From DASYSA01 sp036003885 (GTDB lineage: Bacteria; Acidobacteriota; Blastocatellia; UBA7656), in NCBI GenBank assembly GCA_036003885.1, contig DASYSA010000154.1, positions 1 to 24,622 of the forward strand: a stretch of DNA of 24,622 nt, given 5' to 3'. The notes under the pieces are model-generated. The model had not been told where the DNA came from, searched no databases, and saw nothing but the letters and a program-made list of their open reading frames with translations. This document shows, piece after piece, positions 6,454-13,809 of this stretch. The position numbers were made by a program, and so were the translations under genes. The stretch's first letter is position 1. Each line of letters begins with the position of its first letter.

Positions 6454-8538
6454 ATGAGTACCGTATATCCCAAGAGCGGCTCCGCAAAGATGCGGCCTCG
6501 GGCTCGCCTGATCGCTCTGATCGGAGAGGAGCTCATCAGTGACGAACCGGTTGCCCTCGTTGAGCTGGTGAAAAATTCGTACGACGCGGACGCCCATCGG
6601 GTCGAGGTCCGATTCGCATCTGAGATAGGGAAACCCGCGCAGATTGTCGTGGTGGACGACGGCCACGGTATGGACCTCAACACAGTTCTATCGGCTTGGT
6701 TTGAGCCGGGAACGATCGCGAAACGAAAAGCAGAAGTATCGCCCGGGGGCCGAGTTCTCCAGGGCGCTAAGGGAATCGGAAGATTCGCAGCGGCTCGTCT
6801 CGCAGAGTCCCTTTTCCTTGAGACAAAGACCCGCGGTGCGACAGAAGGGGTGGTTGTTCTACTTGAGTGGGGCGACTTCAGAGAATCGCAATATCTCGAC
6901 GAAGTAGAGATGACTTACGAAGTACGACCAGTACCGGATCTTGATTATGGAACACGTCTGACCCTTGAGAAGCTTCGCAAGGTCTGGTCGGAGAATGATT
7001 ACGAGGAACTCCACTCTCGGTTGTCACGCCTTATTTCGCCGTTTGATGATGTCAAAGAGTTCGTCATTTACTTGTCTGTCCCCACCCACCCCCAGCTCTC
7101 GGGAGAAGTTCAACCACCTGAGCTGATTCTGAAGCCAAAATATCTGCTGCGAGGTTCGGTCAATGCGGAGGGGCAATTCTCGGGTGAAGTGCAAGTTGAT
7201 CGCGCTGTTGTAGAAACTCTGAATGCGAGAAAACTCGGTGGTAAGGATGGAAAACCGGAGTGCGGTCCGCTCGAGGTCGAAATCAGAGCATGGGATCGTG
7301 ACCAAGAGGGACTCCAACCGATAATCGAGCGAACCGGCCTGACAATGCATGACATTCGACAGACACTTGATAACTATTGCGGCGTGAGCATCTACCGTGA
7401 CGGGTTCCGCGTGTACCCGTACGGCCAAAAGGGTAACGACTGGCTTAATCTCGACATCCGGAGCCGGCTGAACCCCGTCAAAAATCTCGCGAACAATCAG
7501 ATCGTAGGGGCAGTGAAGATAAGCCGCGCGGGCAACCCAGGTCTCCGCGATCGGAGCACTCGCGAGGGAATGGTCCTCAACTCGGCGCATGCCGCACTTG
7601 AGGTCTGGTTTAGGGAAGTGCTGTCCCTCGTTGAGGAGGTCAGATACAAATTTCGCCCTCGGCGCGAAAGGAAGATAAAAGGGGAGCCCTTATTTGAGGC
7701 GTTTGACCTGTCAACGGTGGTTCGAAAAGCTCGGAAGGACCTTGGCGCTGATCATCCTGTAGCAGAGGTTCTCGCCAGGACAGGGAAGCAGGTTGAGGAA
7801 GGTGTCGCGAGAATTCAGGAAGTATTTTCGCGCCTTTTGCTGTCCTCAGGTCTCGGCCATATGGTCGACATCGTCATCCATGAAATTGGCTCGCCGCTCG
7901 GCAAAATCAGTCGTCAGTTGGAGATCCTCGAAAACGAGTTAGCGGGAATGCTTTCGAAGGAGCAGCAGAAGAGAGCCTCAGCGATGCTCGTCTCGATTCG
8001 AGGATGGCTTGAGCAGATCCACAATCTTCGAAAGCGCCTGGAGCCACAGACGCCGGCAAAGCGCGGTCGTGTTGAGGTCTTCGATGTCCGCGAAGAGATC
8101 GAGAGTACGTTTGAGCTCTACAGCGCCTTGATTCAGAAACAGCGAATCAAGTACCGCACGTTAGCCCCCCGCGACCCCGTTCGAGTAAGGATGCCGCGCG
8201 CCTGCTTGGGACAGATCCTCGCCAATCTGGTTGACAACAGTATCTTCTGGATCACGAGAGAGAAGGGTGCCGGGAAGGGCGGTGAGATCCACGTCAGATG
8301 GAGGGCCACTAAGCAAGGGTTCACACTTCGTGTGACGGATGATGGTCCCGGCGTCCCCGTGGAGGATTTGGGAACGATCTTCGAGCCTTACTTCACGCGC
8401 AAACCAAATGGGATGGGTTTGGGACTCTACATCGCGCGTCTGGTGATCGAACCTTATGGGCGATTGATCTACTGCGAGGAGGGCGATCTGTCTGGCGCAT
8501 GCTTTGAGGCGGTTTTTGAGAGGAAAGTCGGAGTATGA
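6454..8538 (+). CDS. Histidine-kinase-like protein with two GHKL ATPase modules
   Basis: The 694-residue product holds an N-terminal Hsp90/MutL-like GHKL ATPase: E37-x3-N41 in ELVKNSYDADA, D68-D69-G70-x-G72 and GAKGIGRFAA from 104. A middle region of about 300 residues follows, then a kinase core. H476 lies in an H-box (VIHEIGSPLGKIS), the N-box is NLVDN around 591-595, and DDGPGVP and GMGLGLYIAR are the G-boxes. No signal peptide or membrane segment is visible, so it is a cytoplasmic sensor. The stop overlaps the receiver gene by 4 bases, so H476 could phosphorylate that protein. The N-terminal ATPase might sense DNA or clamp a partner. The ATG start has only a weak upstream AGGA. Confidence 0.85.
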   Translation: MSTVYPKSGSAKMRPRARLIALIGEELISDEPVALVELVKNSYDADAHRVEVRFASEIGKPAQIVVVDDGHGMDLNTVLSAWFEPGTIAKRKAEVSPGGRVLQGAKGIGRFAAARLAESLFLETKTRGATEGVVVLLEWGDFRESQYLDEVEMTYEVRPVPDLDYGTRLTLEKLRKVWSENDYEELHSRLSRLISPFDDVKEFVIYLSVPTHPQLSGEVQPPELILKPKYLLRGSVNAEGQFSGEVQVDRAVVETLNARKLGGKDGKPECGPLEVEIRAWDRDQEGLQPIIERTGLTMHDIRQTLDNYCGVSIYRDGFRVYPYGQKGNDWLNLDIRSRLNPVKNLANNQIVGAVKISRAGNPGLRDRSTREGMVLNSAHAALEVWFREVLSLVEEVRYKFRPRRERKIKGEPLFEAFDLSTVVRKARKDLGADHPVAEVLARTGKQVEEGVARIQEVFSRLLLSSGLGHMVDIVIHEIGSPLGKISRQLEILENELAGMLSKEQQKRASAMLVSIRGWLEQIHNLRKRLEPQTPAKRGRVEVFDVREEIESTFELYSALIQKQRIKYRTLAPRDPVRVRMPRACLGQILANLVDNSIFWITREKGAGKGGEIHVRWRATKQGFTLRVTDDGPGVPVEDLGTIFEPYFTRKPNGMGLGLYIARLVIEPYGRLIYCEEGDLSGACFEAVFERKVGV

Positions 8539-9668
8539 CCGCTGGGGAGATTGTTATCGACATTCTCTTGGTAGAAGATGATCCGGAGAGTTTGAAACAG
8601 CTCATCGAATCGCTGCCTCGAGCTCTCGGCGGTCACAAGATTAACTGGGATCCATGCGGCAGCTTCGAGGAAGCAGTACAACGGGTCGCAAGCAGACGCT
8701 ATGATTTGGTCGCTACTGACATTTACCGAGACAGAAGAGATGGACAAAAGGGAATCGAGGTCGCGGACGAAAAAGCCCGCGACATCATTGCAGAAATTAG
8801 AAGCAGACGGTTCTGCCCGGTACTCGCTTTCACCGATGGATCAGCGCCCCAGTCATTCCATGAAGGGCCTTTCATTCGACTCGCTGATAAAAGTCAAGGG
8901 AACAGAGACATTGTCGCGAAGCTTGAAGAGCTCCTTTCGACAGGCGTCCCCGCGATCGCACGGAGCCTGCATGACGAGCTCGATCGGGCGACCGGTTCGT
9001 ATCTCTGGGATTTCCTTGAGACGAAGTGGGCCGAACTTCGCGATGCTGGCTTCGGTAACAGAGAGACTCTTGAGCGCATTGTTCGGAGAAGAGCATCGAT
9101 CCAGCTTGGTCGACTCGACCCGGCCGCGGAACAGGCTAGGGAACTTGGCTCAGTCGAGGGGGCTGAGTTTTACATCTGTCCGCCAATATCACCCGCGGAG
9201 CTTCGGCTGGGCGAGATTTTGCGCGGAAAAGGTACGGAAGAGTTTCGCGTTGTACTTACTCCCCATTGTCACCTTGTTGTTCAGACGGGAGCCACGTCAC
9301 CGCGGGCAGATTTCGTCCTGACGGTGAAAACTATACCAGCAAGAACGTTGTTGGGAGCGCACCCGCTCCAGGGCGGTACACCTGAGGTGAAGCTTAGGTC
9401 GTTACGGCGGCGTATACAATCCCCTGCGGAGCTCGGTCAGCCAAGCGGACGCTATTGGTTCCTTCCACGATTTCTCGAAATGCCCGATCAGTATTGCGAT
9501 TTCCTTCAAGCAGAGAGCCTCGAGTTCGGGCTGGTTGAGAGGGGGTTTGACCGCGTCGCAGTCCTCGACACTCCGTTCGCGGAGGCGCTGCAATCCTGCT
9601 TTACGGGTTTTTACTCTGCGGTGGGCCTCCCCTCCCTCGTACCAGAGAAATTCCAACATTTGCTCTGA
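8535..9668 (+). CDS. Response-receiver protein with C-terminal effector-like domain
   Basis: Residues 1-130 form a receiver (REC) domain with the full phosphorylation set: D15 and D16 for metal, D62 as phospho-acceptor (YDLVATD), T100 (LAFTD) and K119 (ADKS). The remaining ~245 residues are not a DNA-binding HTH. They contain a helical part (about 140-210), then a beta-rich part with EFRVVLTPHCHLVVQTG and ADFVLTVK. That resembles a 'TPxCDL'-type region I recall from uncharacterised kinase-linked proteins, which I could not verify. The 4-base overlap with the kinase shows translational coupling. Output is probably protein-protein contact rather than transcription. It is followed by 271 bases before the methyltransferase. 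Confidence 0.8.
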   Translation: MTAGEIVIDILLVEDDPESLKQLIESLPRALGGHKINWDPCGSFEEAVQRVASRRYDLVATDIYRDRRDGQKGIEVADEKARDIIAEIRSRRFCPVLAFTDGSAPQSFHEGPFIRLADKSQGNRDIVAKLEELLSTGVPAIARSLHDELDRATGSYLWDFLETKWAELRDAGFGNRETLERIVRRRASIQLGRLDPAAEQARELGSVEGAEFYICPPISPAELRLGEILRGKGTEEFRVVLTPHCHLVVQTGATSPRADFVLTVKTIPARTLLGAHPLQGGTPEVKLRSLRRRIQSPAELGQPSGRYWFLPRFLEMPDQYCDFLQAESLEFGLVERGFDRVAVLDTPFAEALQSCFTGFYSAVGLPSLVPEKFQHLL

Positions 9669-9787
9669 ATAAGGCGGCAAGAATTGGGACCCTGCCGTCC
9701 TCAATGAATCCGCTGAGCCTAAGGCGGGAATTCGCAGGCCGCGACGGCTTTGATCATGGTCCTTTTGCAGGTTTGTCCGCTCAGTCA

Positions 9788-9808
9788 CAAGGTCGAAATG
9801 AGACCTTG
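9788..9808. promoter_or_regulatory. Inverted repeat ahead of the methyltransferase operon
   Basis: CAAGGTC (9788-9794) and GACCTTG (9802-9808) are perfect inverted copies around a 7-base spacer. They lie 44 bases upstream of the candidate -35 box of the methyltransferase promoter. An operator or an mRNA hairpin are both possible. Confidence 0.35.
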
Positions 9809-9851
9809 GCGCCCCGCTGACGGCCGACACATCGCAAGTAAGTGAAAAATC

Positions 9852-9880
9852 TTGCCTATTCTGCCAATCCCGCTTAGACT
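9852..9880 (+). promoter_or_regulatory. Candidate sigma-70 promoter for the methyltransferase operon
   Basis: TTGCCT (9852-9857) and TAGACT (9875-9880) are spaced by 17 bases, each matching 4 of 6 consensus positions. They lie in the 271-base gap that separates the kinase/receiver pair from the rest of the locus and would start a transcript about 50 bases before the GTG at 9940. Confidence 0.35.
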
Positions 9881-9939
9881 CTTGAGCACTTGAAAACGGC
9901 TGCGCGCGAATCCACGCCAAGCGACTGTGAAGATCTGCA

Positions 9940-11304
9940 GTGTCCGCGGTTGACTCTCAAGATGAGCATGGAAAGGTGTCTGTCGTCAGGCCTCCAGATC
10001 TGACTGAGCCCATGAACCAGCGAACCTTTCTCCAGGTGCGGCCGCCCAAACTCTTTTCTCAAAAGCTTCGTCAGCAAATCAAACGCTTCAACGAAGGCCG
10101 GGACCTTCAACTGGAGCCCTTTACCTTCCTCGACCTATTTTCGGGATGCGGAGGTTTCGGGCTCGGATTTCTCCTTGCGGGCTTCCGCCCTCTCGCATCG
10201 ATCGACAATGATCGCGAGGCTTGCGACTCGCATAGGATCAACTTCGACCGACACGGATGCGTCAGCACTCGAGCAGACATCCGCCAGTTCAAGCCAAAGC
10301 AGCTCGCGAAAGTTCTCAAGGAAATCCACGGCCGTAAAACTGTAGATGTGATCCTAGGCGGGCCGCCGTGCCAGGGTTGGTCACGCGTGGGGAGAGCCAA
10401 ACTGAAATCTCTCGGTCGCCCGACGGGCCAGTGGGAGGACGATCCGCGGAATATTCTCTTCAGGCGATTCGTTACCTACGTTCGTCATTTCCGGCCGAAG
10501 TATTTCATTATGGAAAACGTCCCGGGGATGCTTTCGCATGGGAGAAAGGACCTAACACCGAAAGTCATCCAAGCTTTTACGCGGATCGGCTATCAGACCG
10601 CGATGTACGCGCTCGATGCGGTCGAGTTTGGAGTTCCGCAACGGCGAACCCGCCTATTCTTTGTCGGCACGCGAAAACATTCAGGTTATTCGGTTCGGGA
10701 TCTGCTCGCGCCAACGGCGAAACTTAATCTCTACCATCGCGGGGGCTACATTGAGCAGCCGTGGCACGTTACGGTTCAAGAGGCCCTCTCGGACCTGCCC
10801 CCGCTCCAGAATAATCATCGGCTCGAAGTGTCTATTTATAGGCACCGTCGGGGCCGACCGCGCACCTATCCGGCTCTAATGCGGGCAGGTCTAAATGGTC
10901 TTCTACGCGACCACGTCACACGACTGCATGGCGATATGGATCGAGAGGCGTTTCGGGCACTGCGCCCCGGGATGAAGTATGGGGCGCTCGACGAGGAGTT
11001 GAAACGGTATCGGGACGATATTTTCGAAGACAAGTACCGGAAGTTGGCCTGGGACAAGCCAGCGGGCACAATCACCGCCCACCTCGCCCACGACTGCTAC
11101 ACGCACATTCATCCAAGCCAGGCTCGAACGATTTCGCCGCGGGAAGCGGCGCGTCTCCAGAGTTTTCCGGATGGCTTCCAGTTTTGCGGTAACGTCGGTG
11201 ATCGCTATCGCCAGATCGGGAACGCGGTACCGCCGCTCCTTGCCTACCGGATTGCCGGCGCCGTGCTCGCGCGACTCCGGCGTCGTGACAGACGTGGGCG
11301 TTGA
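9940..11304 (+). CDS. DNA (cytosine-5-)-methyltransferase
   Basis: All main C5-methyltransferase motifs are present. Motif I is FLDLFSGCGGFGLG (from residue 63). Motif IV is GGPPCQGWS with the catalytic Cys144. Motif VI is ENV (192-194), motif VIII is QRRTR (234-238), and the C-terminal motifs IX-X include SPREAARLQSFPDGFQF and QIGNAVPPLLA. It transfers methyl groups from S-adenosylmethionine to cytosine C5; the site specificity, set by the region around residues 250-350, cannot be read. The first GTG (9940) gives 454 residues; ATG at 10012 is an alternative that keeps every motif. It overlaps the glycosylase start. In this context it marks self DNA for the downstream restriction-like genes. 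Confidence 0.93.
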   Translation: MSAVDSQDEHGKVSVVRPPDLTEPMNQRTFLQVRPPKLFSQKLRQQIKRFNEGRDLQLEPFTFLDLFSGCGGFGLGFLLAGFRPLASIDNDREACDSHRINFDRHGCVSTRADIRQFKPKQLAKVLKEIHGRKTVDVILGGPPCQGWSRVGRAKLKSLGRPTGQWEDDPRNILFRRFVTYVRHFRPKYFIMENVPGMLSHGRKDLTPKVIQAFTRIGYQTAMYALDAVEFGVPQRRTRLFFVGTRKHSGYSVRDLLAPTAKLNLYHRGGYIEQPWHVTVQEALSDLPPLQNNHRLEVSIYRHRRGRPRTYPALMRAGLNGLLRDHVTRLHGDMDREAFRALRPGMKYGALDEELKRYRDDIFEDKYRKLAWDKPAGTITAHLAHDCYTHIHPSQARTISPREAARLQSFPDGFQFCGNVGDRYRQIGNAVPPLLAYRIAGAVLARLRRRDRRGR

Positions 11305-11989
11305 CCGACTCCGCGTTCGATTCTTGCGGAAGGCTCTGAGGCGATGGGCAGCCGATAACTTGCGGAGCTTCCCATGGAGGGAGACAAGCGATCCCTATAG
11401 GGTCCTTGTCGCTGAGTTGATGCTCCGTCGGACACGGCCGGGGCAGGTGCGGCCCGTCTACGAAATGTTCGTAAAGCGCTATCCGACACCCGCGGCCCTC
11501 GCACGGGCGAAGGATGCCGATCTTTATCCTCTGCTTGCTCCCCTTGGCCTACGTTGGCGCGCGCGCAATATCGTAGCTGTCGCGCAAGAACTTCGTCAGG
11601 TGCCCGCGCCAGAATTTGGGAACCCGGCGGCATTGAAAGAGCTCACCGGGGTCGGCGAATACGTAGCGAACGCAGTGCGAATAATGGCCTTCAATCGCCG
11701 GGCGATGGTCATCGATACAAATGTGATTCGGGTTCTCGGTCGGTACTGGGGCTTCCGGGTACACCCGGAAGCGCGAAGAGATCAGCGGTTCAGGGAGCTC
11801 GCCGGAGTATGCGTGCCAACATCTGACCCCAAGAGCTACACTCTGGCGCTCTTGGATCTCGGCGCAATGATCTGCACGCCGCAGCAACCGCATTGCGGCG
11901 AATGCCCATTAGAGTTGTCGTGCGAATTCGCAAAGGCAACCTCGAGCGGCACAGGCCGTCGTAGAAAGGTTGGTGTGCGCGTTGCTTGA
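11285..11989 (+). CDS. HhH-GPD DNA glycosylase, Mig/MutY type, with 4Fe-4S cluster
   Basis: From the GTG at 11285 the product has 234 residues. The N-terminal part FPWRETSDPYRVLVAELMLRRT matches the MutY/Mig subfamily (E44). The helix-hairpin-helix is LTGVGEYVANAV (120-131) with Tyr126, and the catalytic Asp is D144 in VIDTNVIRVL. The iron-sulphur motif is C197-x6-C204-x2-C207-x5-C213. A Tyr at the position where Nth has Lys, next to a C5-methyltransferase, is the pattern of the thermophile Mig T:G-mismatch glycosylase. It would repair T produced by deamination of 5-methylcytosine and so replace the usual Vsr nuclease. The frame extends upstream to 11171, but that part overlaps the methyltransferase and looks non-coding. 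Confidence 0.88.
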   Translation: MTDVGVDRLRVRFLRKALRRWAADNLRSFPWRETSDPYRVLVAELMLRRTRPGQVRPVYEMFVKRYPTPAALARAKDADLYPLLAPLGLRWRARNIVAVAQELRQVPAPEFGNPAALKELTGVGEYVANAVRIMAFNRRAMVIDTNVIRVLGRYWGFRVHPEARRDQRFRELAGVCVPTSDPKSYTLALLDLGAMICTPQQPHCGECPLELSCEFAKATSSGTGRRRKVGVRVA

Positions 11990-12287
11990 GGAGAACGAGC
12001 GCGGGTCGCGATATCGCTCGTTCGCCGACAGGAGCTGGGATCAGTTAGTCCCGGCGGATTGCACGATCCTTGTCTCCTGCTTATCATTACGAGCACACGC
12101 CCTCGCGAATACCGAAAAGTTGTTTGGCCTGAGGGGAGCCCCAGACTCTCGGCGCCGAAGCCTACCGCAGCTGATACCTCACGAAGGAAGTCACCCCGGC
12201 TCGTCCGAAGCAGTTAGCGCAGGTATGCGTTACCGCAGCGTGCCTGCGACGAGGGAAAGGTTCGAGGAACAGAAGGCCGCCGCCTAA
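11970..12287 (+). CDS. Small orphan protein within the operon
   Basis: The frame gives 105 residues from TTG at 11970 (GTG at 11973 is an alternative). It overlaps the end of the glycosylase by 20 bases and stops 7 bases before the MORC-like gene, so it exactly fills what would otherwise be the only large gap in the tight part of the operon. The first half (SFADRSWDQLVPADCTILVSCLSLRAHALANTEKLFGL) looks protein-like. The second half is basic and of low complexity. No domain is recognised and no strong ribosome binding site is seen; AAAGG lies a few bases upstream. It could also be a decayed remnant, for example of a lost gene. Confidence 0.45.
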   Translation: MVCALLEENERGSRYRSFADRSWDQLVPADCTILVSCLSLRAHALANTEKLFGLRGAPDSRRRSLPQLIPHEGSHPGSSEAVSAGMRYRSVPATRERFEEQKAAA

Positions 12288-12294
12288 TCACACT

Positions 12295-13809
12295 ATGTCA
12301 AGGCCCTACCAGTACATTAGTGAGGAGCAATGCGATCTGGCGGAGCCATATGCCGCGCCGATGAGCGAGTCGCTTCGCGCATTCGGTTATGAACTGCCGA
12401 GTGCAATAGCGGATCTTGTCGACAACAGCATTTTTGCGGACGCAAAGACTGTATGGGTGGATTTCGCATGGAACGGTGAGGATTCCACCATTTGCGTTAC
12501 CGATGACGGCAAGGGCATGACTGAGGAAGAGCTCGTAAATGCCATGCGCCCAGGCAGTCGGAATCCTTTGGAAAGCCGAGATCCCAAAGACCTGGGCAGG
12601 TATGGGCTCGGACTAAAAACAGCGTCCTTTTCGCAGTGTCGTCGACTGGTCGCTCGCTCGAAGATTCCGGGCGGGCTTCCAGCGACCCGCTGCTGGGATC
12701 TGGATTTCGTCGCTTACAAGAACAAGTGGTTATTGTTGCGCGAAGCGGGGGAGGGCAGTGAGAGACACTTCACTAGGCTGGGAAAGTTGAGCCATGGCAC
12801 AACCGTTCTTTGGGAACAGATGGATCGCATCGTTAAGGGACAAGCTGTCGATGATGAGGTTCACAAAAGGTTCTTCCACGGCCGGATCGAAGCAGTGGAA
12901 AGGCACCTTGCGATGGTCTTTCACCGCTTCCTAGAAGGAAAGAGACGATTAAGGATTTTCGTGAACGCGAACGAGGTCGAGCCATGGGATCCTTTTCTAA
13001 AGTCCGAGAAGGCGACCCAGCAAATCGCGGATGAGAGAATTTCACTGTTTCAGAGGCAGGTAGGCGTCATTCCATACGTTCTGCCGCACATTTCAAAGTT
13101 GACCGCTGAGAAGCACGAGAGAGCCGCTGGCCTCAAAGGCTGGAATCTTCAGCAGGGCTTTTATGTTTACCGGAACGAGCGCCTGCTGGTTCCCGGTGAC
13201 TGGCTCGGCCTACCATTCGCCAAAGAGGAGCACTTCAAGCTCGCGCGCATCCAACTGGACATTCCGAACTCAATGGACCAGGAGTGGGACATTGACGTGA
13301 CCAAGTCCAAAGCGCGGCCCCCCGACGCGTTGCGAAATGAGCTGAGGTACATCGCGGGTGTTACACGCAAACGCGCCAGCGAGGTGTACCGGCATCGCGG
13401 GAAAGTTCTGGCTCGAAAGACCTCACAGGAGTTCGTCTTCGTTTGGCAGCAGGTGAGCAGGCGTGGGAAATTCTTATATCGCGTAAATCGCGAACACCCA
13501 TTGGTACAACAGGCATTGAAGGCGGAAGGCAAGCTGCTTGAGCCGCTTCTGAGAATGATAGAAGAAACCGTCCCGGTTCCGCTTCTTGCCATCACGAACT
13601 CTGAGCATCCGGACAAACATTCCGCCCCGTTTGAAGATGCCCCAGTAAGAGAAATTCTCGCGCTGCTCAGGCGCGTTTACGAAGCGATGATAGATTCAAA
13701 GATTTCGCGGCCCACGGTGATCGAACGGCTGCGCGTAATGGAACCGTTCGACCGGTTTCCCGAATTGGTCGAGTCGTTCAAAGAGGAAACTCACAAAAGA
13801 CAATTATGA
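12295..13809 (+). CDS. MORC/MutL-like GHKL ATPase
   Basis: The N-terminal GHKL module is clear. AIADLVDNSIFADA supplies Asp40 (in the place of the usual catalytic Glu) and Asn44. DDGKGM (70-75) binds ATP, and LGRYGLGLKTASFSQC (100-115) is the lid typical of MORC-type proteins. The C-terminal ~280 residues include an S5-like region ending in DIDVTKSKARPP (about 335-346) and a helical tail. It lacks the MutL endonuclease motif as far as I can see. Prokaryotic members are known from restriction-modification-like operons together with Z1 and DUF4420 proteins, where they are thought to form ATP-gated clamps on DNA. The stop overlaps the Z1 start by 4 bases. Confidence 0.9.
   Translation: MSRPYQYISEEQCDLAEPYAAPMSESLRAFGYELPSAIADLVDNSIFADAKTVWVDFAWNGEDSTICVTDDGKGMTEEELVNAMRPGSRNPLESRDPKDLGRYGLGLKTASFSQCRRLVARSKIPGGLPATRCWDLDFVAYKNKWLLLREAGEGSERHFTRLGKLSHGTTVLWEQMDRIVKGQAVDDEVHKRFFHGRIEAVERHLAMVFHRFLEGKRRLRIFVNANEVEPWDPFLKSEKATQQIADERISLFQRQVGVIPYVLPHISKLTAEKHERAAGLKGWNLQQGFYVYRNERLLVPGDWLGLPFAKEEHFKLARIQLDIPNSMDQEWDIDVTKSKARPPDALRNELRYIAGVTRKRASEVYRHRGKVLARKTSQEFVFVWQQVSRRGKFLYRVNREHPLVQQALKAEGKLLEPLLRMIEETVPVPLLAITNSEHPDKHSAPFEDAPVREILALLRRVYEAMIDSKISRPTVIERLRVMEPFDRFPELVESFKEETHKRQL

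Noticed and set aside
9402..9920. Minus-strand frame of 172 codons in the gap before the methyltransferase
   Set aside because: Most of it is antisense to the receiver gene, and the remaining part has no domain or start signal.
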